Shown: positions 10,943-21,731 of the stretch, in pieces
How positions within the stretch are numbered: the stretch's first letter is position 1
Layout: each line of letters starts with the position of its first letter
From: Pannonibacter sp. SL95
Lineage (GTDB): Bacteria > Pseudomonadota > Alphaproteobacteria > Rhizobiales > Stappiaceae
Length of the DNA: 64,000 bases
NCBI RefSeq assembly: GCF_026672425.1
Contig: NZ_JAPPRC010000003.1
Span: 1,160,501 to 1,224,500, forward strand
Direction: 5' to 3'
Notes under the pieces: model-generated
Databases searched by the model: none
What the model saw: the letters and a program-made list of their open reading frames with translations, nothing else
Told to the model about the DNA's origin: nothing
Program-made: the position numbers and the translations under genes

Positions 10943-12267
10943 CGGCCTTGTACCGGTACTTCTGGCCCGAACGAATTGCTGCACAGGTCATGCTGGTGAT
11001 GGTCTCATCGCTGATCCTGATCACGGCTTTCGTTTTCATCTTTTTCTCCCTCCTGCGCCCCGCGCCGCCACATGCCGCTGCCATGTCAGAAATGGTTATG
11101 CTGGGCGGGACGCTGCAGACGCTGAATGAGACACCGGTCGCGGACCGTGCCGCGCGTGTCGAGGCGCTCAACGCTGCAAATTCGCATTTTCAGGTCTTTC
11201 TAGTGGCTCCGGGTGAACCGTTGCTCGGCGTGCCGGAAGCCCGCTTGCGCCGTCCCATCGACACGGCCGATCTGAGCAACGGGATGCGTTTGCTCGGTGC
11301 GCAGCCGTTCGGCGCGGAACGGGAGCTGGTCGCGGAATTCGCCCTGGCTGATGGCTCGCGTGTCCGGGCGGAGCATCTGGCCGTGCGGGGCAAGCCGCTG
11401 TTCTTCAAGAATGCCTATGTGCTGGTTGTTTTCTTTCTGGCTCTCAGCCTCGCTCTGCTGATGATCTGGGCCCTGCGCACGCTGGTTCGCCCGCTGTCCG
11501 AACTGGAACAGGCCGTCTCGGTTTTCGGCGAGGGCGCAGCCGAGCCGGTGCCGCTGGCCGAAAAGGGGCCGCGGGAAGTGCGGGCTGCGGTTGCCGCCTT
11601 CAATCGCATGCAGGTCCGCATCCGTGACCTGATCGATCGTCGCACCCGGATGCTGGCTGCCATTGGCCACGACCTGCGCACACCGCTGACACGTTTGCGC
11701 CTGCGGCTGGATCTGATGGAGGACGGCGAGCAGAAGTCGCGCAACCTGTCGGATCTTGCCGTGATGGAAGGACAGATCAACGGCGCCCTGACGTTCCTGC
11801 GCGAGGGCCGTACCGGTGAGCGAACCGCGCCGGTTGACCTGCCCAGCCTCCTGCTGTCCGTGCAGGACCAGTATGAGGACATGGGCGTCGCAATGGGCCT
11901 CACCTGCTCTCCGGGCCTTGTTGTCAATGGAAGGGCAAGCGAACTGGTGCGCGCGGTCTCCAACCTGATCGACAACGCCCATCGTCATGCTGGTCAGTTC
12001 GAGTTGAATGCCCGGGGAACCGAGACCCATGTCGAGATCGAGGTCTGCGATCATGGTCCCGGTTTGTCGGAAGCCGAGAAGACCCGTCTGATCGAGCCCT
12101 TCGAGCGCGGTGACGCGGCGCGGTCCATGTCCGAAGGGCAGGGGACTGGCTTCGGACTGGGTCTTGCAACCGCTCGCGCCATTGCCGAGGGCCATGGTGG
12201 CCGGCTGGAACTGCGCGACACGCCCGGTGGCGGGCTCACCGCCAGGCTGCGTCTGCCGCGGGCCTGA
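10939..12267 (+). CDS. Sensor histidine kinase, EnvZ-like
   Basis: The membrane kinase of the pair; its GTG start overlaps the regulator's stop codon by 4 bases, implying coupled translation. The 442-residue protein has a first membrane segment (about 15-37), a small periplasmic sensor of roughly 110 residues, a second membrane segment (YVLVVFFLALSLALLMIWAL, about 158-178), a HAMP linker, the H-box with His244 in AIGHDLRTPLTRLRLRLDLM, and an ATPase domain with NLIDNAHRHAG, DHGPGL and GTGFGLGLATARAIAEGHGG. It resembles EnvZ in layout, but the short sensor gives no clue to the ligand. Confidence 0.93.
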   Translation: MTALYRYFWPERIAAQVMLVMVSSLILITAFVFIFFSLLRPAPPHAAAMSEMVMLGGTLQTLNETPVADRAARVEALNAANSHFQVFLVAPGEPLLGVPEARLRRPIDTADLSNGMRLLGAQPFGAERELVAEFALADGSRVRAEHLAVRGKPLFFKNAYVLVVFFLALSLALLMIWALRTLVRPLSELEQAVSVFGEGAAEPVPLAEKGPREVRAAVAAFNRMQVRIRDLIDRRTRMLAAIGHDLRTPLTRLRLRLDLMEDGEQKSRNLSDLAVMEGQINGALTFLREGRTGERTAPVDLPSLLLSVQDQYEDMGVAMGLTCSPGLVVNGRASELVRAVSNLIDNAHRHAGQFELNARGTETHVEIEVCDHGPGLSEAEKTRLIEPFERGDAARSMSEGQGTGFGLGLATARAIAEGHGGRLELRDTPGGGLTARLRLPRA

Positions 12268-12358
12268 CGCTTGCTGCGTGCTGCCCGCGCTTTGGGCTGG
12301 CTGTTTGCCGGGGCTGCGGCTATATCGGCGCTTTCCTCATGATCAGGCAGAGGTCAAC

Positions 12359-13252
12359 ATGCAGACGGTCAGGGTGCGGATCGCCGCCGACGAACAGGAA
12401 GCCAAACGCATCTATGGCGTGATCGAGCAGGCCTTCGAGGATGAAGGGAACCCGGTCACCGTCTATGAGTTCACCCCGGACGGCAAGACCTGGGCGGTCG
12501 AGATCCTGATGTTCGGCATGGAGCCGGACGAGGCGATTGCCGAGCTTCTGGCAACCGTTGGTCCGGATGCGTTTGATGCCGTTCCGCAGGCCGAGCTGCT
12601 GGAAGATCTGAACTGGGTCGAGAAGAGCCTGGAGGGCCTCGCCCCCGTCGCCGCTGGCCGTTTCCTCATTCATGGGTCGCATGACCGTGACAAGCTGCGT
12701 TCGGGCATGATCGGCATCGAGATCGAGGCGGCGCTTGCCTTTGGCACCGGCCATCACGGCACCACCGAAGGCTGCCTGCGCGAGATCGACCGGCTGCTCG
12801 GCCGCTGGCGCTTCGACCGGATCCTGGACCTCGGCACCGGCACCGGCGTGCTGGCGATTGCCGCCGCCAAGCTTGCCCGTCAGGTTGTCGTTGCCACCGA
12901 TATCGATCCGGTTGCAACCCGGACGGCGCAGCAGAATGCGGTCCTCAACGAGGTCCCCCACCTGATCCGCACCTTCACGGCAGCGGGTGTCGAGGACCAG
13001 CGCTTTGCCGGGTTCGGTCCGTTTGATCTGGTCATCGCCAACATCCTCGCACGTCCGCTAATGCAGATGGCGAAGTCGATCTCGGCACGGATGACTGCCG
13101 ATGCGACCCTGATCCTGTCAGGCCTGCGCGTCGAGGATGGCCCGCGCATCCTGTTTGCCTACAGCACGCAAGGCTTCCGCCTGGCGCGGCGCTGGGAGAA
13201 GAATGGCTGGATCACGCTGACCCTGGTGCGCGGCGGCGTGCACGCAGACTGA
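12359..13252 (+). CDS. prmA: Ribosomal protein L11 methyltransferase PrmA
   Basis: PrmA trimethylates ribosomal protein L11 using S-adenosylmethionine. The N-terminal L11-binding domain (1-120) is followed by the Rossmann methyltransferase domain with DLGTGTGVLAIAAAKLAR, the acidic DIDPVATRTAQQNA and the NILARP motif. I chose ATG 12359 (297 residues), preceded by a CAGAGG purine stretch, because the frame further upstream does not resemble the family. The gene stands alone between the kinase and a bidirectional terminator. Confidence 0.94.
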   Translation: MQTVRVRIAADEQEAKRIYGVIEQAFEDEGNPVTVYEFTPDGKTWAVEILMFGMEPDEAIAELLATVGPDAFDAVPQAELLEDLNWVEKSLEGLAPVAAGRFLIHGSHDRDKLRSGMIGIEIEAALAFGTGHHGTTEGCLREIDRLLGRWRFDRILDLGTGTGVLAIAAAKLARQVVVATDIDPVATRTAQQNAVLNEVPHLIRTFTAAGVEDQRFAGFGPFDLVIANILARPLMQMAKSISARMTADATLILSGLRVEDGPRILFAYSTQGFRLARRWEKNGWITLTLVRGGVHAD

Positions 13253-13286
13253 CGCGGGGTTCGCGTCCGGCTCAGGGCAAAGAAAA

Positions 13287-13319
13287 AGGCGGCTGCGGTT
13301 CAAAAACCGCATGCCGCCT
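13287..13319. terminator. Bidirectional terminator, prmA / DUF1127 gene
   Basis: A strong stem-loop (AGGCGGC-GCGGTT, loop CAAA, AACCGC-GCCGCCT) between converging genes. Toward the minus strand it is followed by TTTTTCTTT and toward the plus strand by GTTTTG, so it can serve both, with the minus direction better formed. Confidence 0.85.
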
Positions 13320-13356
13320 GTTTTGTCGGGCATGCCCGATGTCGTCGGTGTAAACC

Positions 13357-13581
13357 TCAGATCAGCGTGCTGGCTGCGCCCTGACGCTTCAGTTCTTCGC
13401 GGTCATAGCCGTAATGCGCCAGCGTGGCATCGTCGAGCGACAGCAGGTAGCTGTTGACGTGACGCATGGCCTGCTTCTGGCGGGCGGCGATCATGTGATC
13501 GAAGGCGCGGCGGAACAGGCTGCGGGCCGGGCGGCGGCCTTCACCGATGAGGCCGGTCGAGGTGGCGGTCGAAAGAGCCAT
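13357..13581 (-). CDS. DUF1127 family protein
   Basis: A 74-residue protein. The C-terminal half (ARQKQAMRHVNSYLLSLDDATLAHYGYDREELKRQG) matches the short Arg/Leu-rich DUF1127 domain with its LDD..L...G..R.E pattern. GGAG lies 7 bases before the ATG. Small proteins with this domain are numerous in Rhizobiales. Some have been linked to RNA turnover and to phosphate or carbon homeostasis, but the role of this one is unknown. The first 20 residues are a variable extension. Confidence 0.85.
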   Translation of the reverse strand: MALSTATSTGLIGEGRRPARSLFRRAFDHMIAARQKQAMRHVNSYLLSLDDATLAHYGYDREELKRQGAASTLI

Positions 13582-13812
13582 GGTGTTACTCCATCTTTCA
13601 GAAAAGACCGGAGCATCCGGTCGCTATTGATCCGAATATGCGCCTCGGCACCCCGCACGAAAAGGCACGGTTTCGCATGACTGCCCTGCGGATTTCGCAT
13701 GTGCGAATTGATTGTATTGCGACGCAGCAGAGAACTGATTCTTAACCATTTCCCGGTCGCGCTGCTGAGCATTTGGATTGCGCGGCGCGGCGCCTCTGGC
13801 TAGTCTTCAGCC

Positions 13813-15627
13813 ATGTTCCAGACCTTTGACACCCTCACCGATCCGAGCGTTGGCCGCCCACGGCTTGCCGCACTCAAGGCCGAACTTGCCCGCCGCGGGC
13901 TGGATGGCTTCCTCATTCCCCGCGCCGATGCGCATCAGGGCGAGTACGTCCCGCCCTGCGACTGCCGCCTGCAATGGCTGACCGGCTTTGCCGGCTCGGC
14001 CGGTGTCGCGGCCGTGCTCGGCGATGCGGCCGCGATCTTCATCGACGGCCGCTACACCCTGCAGGTGCGCGACGAGGTCGACTGTGCCCTGTTCGAGCCG
14101 CATCACCTGATCGAGGCCCCGCCGGCCGACTGGCTCGCCGCCCGCCTCAAGCCGGGCATGAAGCTTGGCTTTGATCCGATGCTGCACACGCTGAACGGCA
14201 CCCGCCGCCTGCGCCAGGTCTGCACGGCTGCCGGTGCCGAACTGGTGGCTGTCTCGGACAACCCGGTCGATGCGGTCTGGGCCGATCGTCCCGCCGCGCC
14301 GATCGGTGCCGTCAGCCTGCAGCCGATGGACAAGGCCGGCGAGGAGGCGAGGGACAAGATCACCCGCATCGCCGCAGCGGTTGCCAAGGCCGGCGCCGAC
14401 GCCGTGGTCATCACCCAGCCTGATTCCATCGCCTGGCTGTTCAACATCCGCGGCTCTGATGTCATGCACACGCCGATCCCGCTGTCCTTCGCCGTGCTGT
14501 CGGCCAAGGGCGAGGCACAGCTCTTCATCGACGGGCGCAAGCTGTCCAACACCGTCCGCGACACGCTGGCCACGCTGACAGATATCGCCGAGCCCTCCGG
14601 CTTCCTGGCCGCCCTGACGGCGCTGGGTGCGGCCGGCCAGAGCGTGCTGGTCGACCCGGATCTGGCTGGCGAGGCCATCGCCACCTGCATCACATCGGCC
14701 GGCGGCAAGCTGGTCGAGGGGCCGGATCCGGTCCTGCTGCCCAAGGCGATCAAGAACCCGGTCGAGATTTCTGGCGCCCGCGCTGCACATCTGCGCGATG
14801 CTGCCGCCTTCGCCCGGTTCCTGTGCTGGCTGGATGAACACGCCCCGTCCGGTACCCTCGATGAAATCTCCGCTGCCGAAGCCCTGGAACGCTTCCGCGT
14901 CGACACCGGCGTGCTCAAGGACATTTCCTTCGACAGCATTTCCGGCGCCGGTGCCAATGGCGCGATCTGCCATTACCGGGTCAACCGGCAGAGCAACATC
15001 AAGATCCCCGTCGGCCGGCCGTACCTGATCGATTCCGGCGGCCAATACGAGGATGGCACCACCGACATCACCCGCACCATTGCGGTGGGCGAGATGACGG
15101 CGGAGATGAAGCGGCATTTCACGCTGGTGCTGAAGGGCCATATCGGCATCGCTACGGCCCGCTTCCCCGTTGGCACGACGGGTGCGCAGCTCGATACGCT
15201 CGCCCGCATCGCCCTGTGGAAGGCCGGTCTCGACTATGACCATGGCACCGGCCACGGCGTCGGCTCCTTCCTGTCCGTGCATGAAGGGCCGCAGCGGATC
15301 GCCAAGACCGGCACCCAGCCACTGCGCCCGGGCATGATCCTGTCGAACGAGCCGGGCTATTACCCGGCTGGCGAGTACGGCATCCGCATCGAGAATCTCG
15401 AGCTTGTCACCGAGGCGCGCGACATCGCCCACGGCGAACGTCCGATGCTCGGTTTCGAGACGCTGACCCTCGCCCCCATCGACCGCCGCCTCGTGGAGCC
15501 CGCGCTCCTGACCGCCGAGGAGCGCGACTGGCTCAACCGCTACCATGCCCGCGTCAACGAGGAGGTCGGCCCCTACCTCGACGCCCGCACCCGCATCTGG
15601 CTCGAGGCCGCGACCAAGCCGGTCTGA
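13813..15627 (+). CDS. pepP: Xaa-Pro aminopeptidase (peptidase family M24B)
   Basis: A cytoplasmic metallopeptidase that removes an N-terminal residue next to proline. At 604 residues it is the long form: two creatinase-like N-terminal domains (1-310) precede the pita-bread catalytic domain. The five metal ligands are visible: Asp in IDSGGQYEDGTTDITRT (two Asp), His in GTGHGVGSFLSVHEG, Glu in LSNEPGYYPAGEYG and Glu in IRIENLELV. The start ATG at 13813 gives a plausible N-terminus (MFQTFDTLTDPSV) although no strong ribosome site is present. It is monocistronic; downstream is a palindromic repeat. Confidence 0.93.
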   Translation: MFQTFDTLTDPSVGRPRLAALKAELARRGLDGFLIPRADAHQGEYVPPCDCRLQWLTGFAGSAGVAAVLGDAAAIFIDGRYTLQVRDEVDCALFEPHHLIEAPPADWLAARLKPGMKLGFDPMLHTLNGTRRLRQVCTAAGAELVAVSDNPVDAVWADRPAAPIGAVSLQPMDKAGEEARDKITRIAAAVAKAGADAVVITQPDSIAWLFNIRGSDVMHTPIPLSFAVLSAKGEAQLFIDGRKLSNTVRDTLATLTDIAEPSGFLAALTALGAAGQSVLVDPDLAGEAIATCITSAGGKLVEGPDPVLLPKAIKNPVEISGARAAHLRDAAAFARFLCWLDEHAPSGTLDEISAAEALERFRVDTGVLKDISFDSISGAGANGAICHYRVNRQSNIKIPVGRPYLIDSGGQYEDGTTDITRTIAVGEMTAEMKRHFTLVLKGHIGIATARFPVGTTGAQLDTLARIALWKAGLDYDHGTGHGVGSFLSVHEGPQRIAKTGTQPLRPGMILSNEPGYYPAGEYGIRIENLELVTEARDIAHGERPMLGFETLTLAPIDRRLVEPALLTAEERDWLNRYHARVNEEVGPYLDARTRIWLEAATKPV

Positions 15628-15718
15628 CCTTAGGGCAGGAGAGGCTCCCCCGGGTGCCTCTCGCGCCTTGTCCGGAGTGCTTCCCTCCGCGCTGTCCCGG
15701 CCTTGAGCCGGACGGGGC

Positions 15719-15906
15719 GTCATCCCGGACCAGCTGAGCGTTAGCGAAGCGCCGATCCGGGATCCAGACTTCAGCCGCGCGAAGCGCGACATCACTGATC
15801 TGATGTCAGAGTTTGGTGTTGAGTTGATTGCGTGCTCGCTTGCGCTCGCGCTTGCTCGCTGGATTCCGGATCTGCGTTTCGCTGCGCTCACCTTGTCCGG
15901 AATGAC
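15719..15906. repeat. Large inverted-repeat element (GTCATCCCGGA family)
   Basis: Begins GTCATCCCGGAC and ends GTCCGGAATGAC. The outer 40-50 bases on each side form an imperfect inverted repeat, including GATCCGGGATCCAG against CTGGATTCCGGATC, around a centre of short CTCGC/GCTTGC-type runs. It lies in the 530-base gap between the aminopeptidase and flavoprotein genes, where I see no gene. The end sequences resemble the family-2 repeats and the elements at 48972 and 51077. Confidence 0.65.
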
Positions 15907-16157
15907 GACCTCCACCTCCACGCTATCCCGGCTCACGGCTGGGACAGCGCGGTGAACACCCGATGGCCGCACTTCACGTCTGCCCCAGGCTCTCCTGCAT
16001 CCCGCAGTGCCGGTACAATGAAAGCCTCCCTCGAAAACCGCGAACCGAACCAAGCATTTCACATCAGATCAACATGAAGCCTTTGGTGCTGCGGAGGGAT
16101 TTGCTAGGGTTCGCCCGGTTCCCTGGAAACGGGGCAAAAAGACTGAAGGAGGATCCG

Positions 16158-17570
16158 ATGTCCCTGGCAGCCATGCAGGTGCTTGTCCGTCGCAACGAGG
16201 CCGGAATCGAGGCCGCCGGTGCGGCACTCTCCGCCCGGTTTCAGGACCGCTGTGCCCGTTCCTCCGCCATCCGCGAGCAGCATGGCCATACCACGTCCTG
16301 GCTGCCGAATCAGGCGCCGGACATCGTTGTCTTCGCCGAAAGCACCGCGGAAGTCGCCGAGATCGTGCGCATCTGCGCCGAGCACCGCGTTCCCGTCATT
16401 CCCTTTGGCACAGGCTCGTCGCTCGAAGGCCATGTCAATGCCCCCGGCGGGGGCGTGTCGGTGGACGTCTCGCGCATGAACAAGGTGCTGGCCGTTCACG
16501 CCGAGGATCTTGATTGCGTGGTGCAGCCCGGCGTCACCCGGTCCCAGCTCAATGCCTATCTGCGCGACACCGGCCTGTTCTTCCCCATTGATCCGGGTGC
16601 CGATGCCAGCCTTGGCGGCATGGCGTCCACCCGCGCCTCTGGCACCAACGCGGTGCGCTACGGGACGATGAAGGATGTCGTCCTTGGCCTCACCGTCGTG
16701 ACTGCCGAGGGCAAGATCATCCACACCGGTGGCCGTGCCCGCAAGTCCTCTGCTGGCTATGATCTCACCCGTCTGTTCGTCGGTTCCGAGGGCACGCTCG
16801 GCATCATCACCGAGCTGACCTTGCGCCTGTTCGGTCAGCCGGAAGCCATCTCCGGCGGCGTCTGCCCGTTCCCGGATGTGGAAAGCGCCTGCAACGCCGT
16901 CATCATGACCATCCAGTCGGGCATTCCTGTTGCCCGCATCGAGCTGCTCGATGCGCTGCAGGTCAAGGCCTGCAACGCCTATTCCGGCCTTGGCCTTGAG
17001 GAAACACCAACCCTGTTCCTTGAGTTCCACGGCACCCAGAATGGGGTGAAGGAACAGGCCGAACTGTTCGAGGCCATTGCTGCCGATTGTGGCGGTGGCG
17101 CGTTCAAATGGTCGACCCAGGCGGAGGAACGGACCAAGCTCTGGACCGCCCGCCACAACGCCTATTTCGCCGGTATCGGCCTTCGCCCCGGCAGCAAGGC
17201 CGTGACGACGGATGTCTGCGTCCCCATTTCCCGTCTTGCCGAATGCGTCGCTGCAACTGCGGAGGACATTGCCGCTTCGGGTCTCGTGGCACCGCTGGTC
17301 GGTCACGTGGGCGACGGCAACTTCCATGTGATGGTGCTGGTTGATGTCAACGAGCCCAAGGAGATTGCCGCAGCCGAAGCCTTTGTCGAGCGTCTCAACT
17401 GGCGCGCCATCGACATGGAGGGGACTTGCACCGGCGAGCATGGCGTCGGTCAGGGCAAGATGAAATACCTCAAGAAAGAACATGGCGAGGCGCTGGACGT
17501 CATGCGCACGCTGAAAATGGCGCTCGATCCGCAGAACATCATGAACCCGGGCAAGATCGTCACGGTCTGA
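16158..17570 (+). CDS. FAD-linked oxidase, D-lactate dehydrogenase/GlcD type
   Basis: A flavoprotein of the D-lactate/glycolate dehydrogenase family that oxidises 2-hydroxy acids. The FAD-binding domain shows PFGTGSSLEGHVNAPGGGVS and DPGADASLGGMASTRASG. The C-terminal FAD-oxidase domain shows the active-site stretch GHVGDGNFH and the terminal CTGEHGVGQGK. I chose ATG 16158 because AAGGAGG sits 5 bases upstream; the 470-residue product fits the cytochrome-type D-lactate dehydrogenase. The exact substrate (D-lactate, glycolate or 2-hydroxyglutarate) cannot be read from sequence. The damaged AsmA gene starts just downstream. Confidence 0.9.
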   Translation: MSLAAMQVLVRRNEAGIEAAGAALSARFQDRCARSSAIREQHGHTTSWLPNQAPDIVVFAESTAEVAEIVRICAEHRVPVIPFGTGSSLEGHVNAPGGGVSVDVSRMNKVLAVHAEDLDCVVQPGVTRSQLNAYLRDTGLFFPIDPGADASLGGMASTRASGTNAVRYGTMKDVVLGLTVVTAEGKIIHTGGRARKSSAGYDLTRLFVGSEGTLGIITELTLRLFGQPEAISGGVCPFPDVESACNAVIMTIQSGIPVARIELLDALQVKACNAYSGLGLEETPTLFLEFHGTQNGVKEQAELFEAIAADCGGGAFKWSTQAEERTKLWTARHNAYFAGIGLRPGSKAVTTDVCVPISRLAECVAATAEDIAASGLVAPLVGHVGDGNFHVMVLVDVNEPKEIAAAEAFVERLNWRAIDMEGTCTGEHGVGQGKMKYLKKEHGEALDVMRTLKMALDPQNIMNPGKIVTV

Positions 17571-17614
17571 TCATCATCGTCTAACCGGCAGGGGCGGGCC
17601 AGCTGGCTGCGCCC

Positions 17615-20600
17615 TTGCCGCACTGGAGCCGCAATCGGCTCGAATCCTTCCCGCAGTCCGGTCCGGATCATCTGGCACCGACCTGGCAGAGCCCTTGGAG
17701 AACGAAGCTGAACTCGGTCTATATCACGGCAGGCGTGGTCATCATTCTGGCGCTGCTGACGGCGCTGGTCGGGCCGTTCTTCGTCGACTGGACAGCCTAT
17801 CGTTCCACCTTCGAATCCTATGCCGAAGAGGCTCTGGGCCACAAGGTGACCGTGCTCGGCAAGGCGGACATGAGCCTGCTGCCGGCCCCGACCCTGACCT
17901 TTACCGACGTCCGCGTCGGCGAGGCCGAAGATCCGTTGCTGATCGTCTCGCGTTTCCAGATGCGGGTGGAATTGCCGCCCCTGTTGAAGGGCGAAATCCG
18001 GGTTCTCGACATGCGGCTGGAACGGCCGCAACTCACCCTGGCGATGGACGAATACGGCCGGCTTGACTGGCTGACGGACGAGACGCGCTCGTCCGGGATC
18101 TCCCGGCTTGATCCGAAGAACATCGCCTTCGACCAGATCGAGATCGACAACGGCTCTGTCGTGTTGCTGGATGCGCGAGACAGTTCCAGCCACAAGGTCG
18201 AGAACGTCAACGTCGCCGTCAGTGCCCGTTCGCTCAAAGGGCCATTCAAGGTCGACGGCAGCCTCATTCATGACGGAAACGCCGTACTCCCTGCGCCTGA
18301 ACACGGGCGAGCGGCAGGCGGACGGGTTGCTGCGCCTGCGCGCAGACCTCGTGCCCGCCCTTCAGCCGGTTCAGCTGTCGCTCGATGGCAGTCTCAAGCA
18401 GGAAGCCGGAGTTCCGGGCTTCGACGGCAAGTTCCTCGTTTCGTCTGTTGGCGCTGCAGAGGCGGGAAGCTGGCGGGCGGAGGGGCAGGTGCTCTTTGCG
18501 GCCGGAGGCCTGCAGGTTCCGGCATTTGACTTGCGCATCGGACCGGAGGAGCGAGCCGTCAGTCTCAAGGGCGACGCGCGGGTCGAGCTGTCGGCGCCGC
18601 GCCGGTTCGAAATTTCCGCCAGTGCCAAGCAGGTTGACCTTGATCGCATCTTCGGCGAAGGCCCGCAAAAGCCTGTCGCCCTGTCGGCAGCCCGGGACGA
18701 GATGCTGGCCTTCGTCACCCAGCTGCCGGTTGCGCCCATGCCAGGCATGGTCCGGCTTGATGTCCCGGCCATTGTCGTCGGCGGTGGTATCATCCAGTCG
18801 ACGCGGCTTGATCTTGAAACAGCCTTGGGCGGCTGGCGGATTGCCCGTCTGGCATCGCGCCTGCCGGGCCGTACCGATCTTGCGACCCAGGGCGAGTTCT
18901 CCACCAGCCGCGAGCTCTCTTATTCAGGTTCCTTGTCGCTGAATTCGGAACAGCCCCAGGCCCTGATGGGTTGGCTCAACCGGACGGGCGGCGGGGCCGG
19001 AGCTGGTGGATCCATCGGCATCGACGGCCGCGTCTCGATTGCTCCCGATGGTTGGTCTCTCACCGGTGTGACACTGGATCTCGCCGGTGCAAGGGCCACA
19101 GGTGCAATCTCATTTGAGGGCGCGAGGACCAGCCGTGGCAAGCTTGCCGCCACGCTGGATGCGAGCCGCCTCGATTTTGATGAACTGGCCGGACTGAGTG
19201 GCTTGCTCCAGCAGCCTGAAGTGTCTGCCGCGCTGGTCTCCTCCGATATCTCGCTTCGTCTGTCGGCAAAGGACCTGGTGGTCCGGGGTATCGAGGGCAA
19301 GGCTCTCTCACTCGCTGCGTCACTCTCAGGCGACGACCTGACGATCACGAGCCTCTCGGCGGCGGATTTCGCCGGGGCGCGGATCGAGGCAAGCGGATCC
19401 ATCGAAAATCTTGCTTCCACGCCCTCCGGTCTGATCACGGCGGCTGTCGACGCAAAGTCGTTGGCCGGGATTGTCGCGCTTGCTGAGGACTTTGCCCCAG
19501 CTGCTGCGCTCACGCAGCAACTGTCACGTGCCGCCGACCATCTTGTTCCGGCGCTCGTGGAAGCCCGGCTTGAGGCACGCGGTACCGGAGATGGCAGCGA
19601 GACCGAACTGCGCATCAAGGGGACGACCGCTGGAGCGGAGCTTGATTTCACCACGCGCTTCGCGGGACGGACCGATGCCTGGCGGACGGGCGACGTGGCC
19701 GCCAACCTCGAACTCGCGGGACCTGACGCAGCCGTTCTGTTACGCCAGCTTGGCCTTGACGTCGATCCGGACGGTGTCCTCGACGCGGGTGCCATTGATG
19801 TCGGGCTGAATGGCCGTCCGGCCGAGGGTATGGCCTTGAGCCTCATGGCCAAGGCCGGGACGGCCCGTGTCGACGCTACCGGTGAGCTGCAGGTTATCGA
19901 GGGGGCTGCACCGCGCTACACTGCCGCGGTGAAAGCCAAGGCGGACGATCTTGCCCCGATCGCCCTGTTGTGGGGCAAGGTGCTTCCGGTCCTGTCCGGC
20001 GAGATCGGTGCCGACTTCGCGTTCGACCTGGTCGGCGAAGGTACAAGCCTTACGCTCAGTGACATCAAGGGGCGGTTCGCCGGGGTCGAGGTTCTCGGCC
20101 GGCTCGCAGGCGACCTGCATCCGGGCGATACTACCGGCCTGCGCCGAATGACTGGCGCACTGGATTTCTCCGCACTGGACCTCAGGGCTGTCTCTGAATT
20201 GCTTCTGGGCGCTGATCAGTGGCTGCAGCCGGAGGAAGGCGGCATCTGGCCGAAGGCACCCTTCGGTCCCTTGCAGCTGCCCGCAGCTCGACCTCGCCCT
20301 CGATCTGCGAGCGGGCGAGGCCTATGTCTCGGATGACCTGGCCTTCAGCAAGTTCACCTCCAAACTGCGGCTCAAGCCGGATCTGCTGCGTCTTGAGGCC
20401 GTCGAGGCCAGTCTCGCCGAGGGGCGTGTCTCCGGTCAGGCCACTCTCACCCGAAGCGGTCCGGAAGCCTCGCTCAGCGGAACGGTTCAGGTCAGCGGTG
20501 CAAGGCTCGAAGATCTGGTCTGGCGCCAGTCCGACCGGGCCGTCGCAACAGGCAGCCTTGATCTGGCCGGTGAATTCCAGGGGTCTGGCAGGTCGATTTC

Positions 20601-21621
20601 CGCGCTCGTCGCCAGCCTTGCCGGTGGCGGTACGCTGCAGCTTGCCGACGCCGAACTGCGATCCATGAACCCGGCAGCCTTCGATCTGGTCATCCGCGCA
20701 GCCGACGCTGGTCTGGCGCTGGAGGATGACAAGATCCGGGAGGTCTTCGCCAGCCAGCTCGATTCCGGACCACTGGCGCTGAAACGCCTCGATGGCAGTC
20801 TTGCGCTCAACGGCGGGCGCATCGCCCTGCGCAATGTCGCCGTCGATGCCGAGGCCGCTGGCCTGACCGGGCAGGCGCTGGTCAATCTCAATGACTGGAC
20901 CGTGGAAAGTGACCTGACACTCAAGGTCGATCCGGGCAGCGATGCGGTGGCGGGTGCCGAGCCGCAGGCCGCGTTGCTCTTTACCGGACCACTCAGCGCA
21001 CCGGAGCGTGACATTGACGTTGCTCCCTTCACCGCCTTCCTGACCCTGCGATCCTTCGAGCAGGAGGTCCAGCGCGTTGAACGGCTGCAGGCCGAGATCC
21101 TCGAGCGCGATCGCCTGATGCGGGAGGTCAAGTACTTCCGCGAGGAAACCCTCCGCCGCCAGCAGGAACGGGCAGCGAGCCTTGCTCCAGTCGTCGCACC
21201 TCAGCCCGAAGCGCCGGCCCAGGGTCAGAGCCCGGCCACGACCCCGGCTCCGGCAGCTCCGGCCCGGACCGAGGCGAAGCCGGAGAAGGCGAGCGATGCC
21301 ATTGGCGATCTGCTCAACTTCGAAACGAAGATCCGCTCGACCCTGGACGCAAGCCGGCCGGCCAATGCTCCGGCCAACCTCCTGCCACTCGAACCGGCGC
21401 GGGAAGTCGGTGCAGGTTTGCAGACGCAACAGGTGCTGGAGAGCGGTGATCCGCTGCTCAACACCCGCCCGGCGACCGCACCCGCTCCTGTGGCGGCTGC
21501 GCCGTCGCAGCGGGCACGGCAGGAGACGGCGGCGCCTCAGGCAGCTCCCGTACAGCGCGGGCCGCGGTATGTGACCGACCCCAACGGCCTCGTCATCACC
21601 TATCCGGCACCGCGCAACTGA
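17615..21621 (+). pseudogene. AsmA family protein, interrupted by two single-base frameshifts
   Basis: Three consecutive frames together encode one AsmA-like protein of about 1334 residues, with an N-terminal membrane anchor (ITAGVVIILALLTALVGPFF) and long beta-rich repeats, a family involved in outer-membrane lipid transport and assembly. Reading moves to the next frame near 18277-18279 (AAA where AA would keep HDGTPYSLRLNTG in frame) and again near 20280-20282 (CCC where CC would keep LQLPQLDLALDLRAG). The total length is two bases over a multiple of three. The start is unclear: TTG 17615 is the first usable one, while GGAG precedes CTG 17708 at a good distance. Either a real pseudogene or two indel errors in the sequence. 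Confidence 0.8.
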
Positions 21622-21731
21622 CACAAGTCCCTCAGGGCGTGATGTGTCGCATCACGGCCTGCTTTTGGGGGCAAATTGGCGCGGTTTTGTCGCCCGATGT
21701 CGGTTCGCCTGACCGGTGCGGCGTTTTTGCT

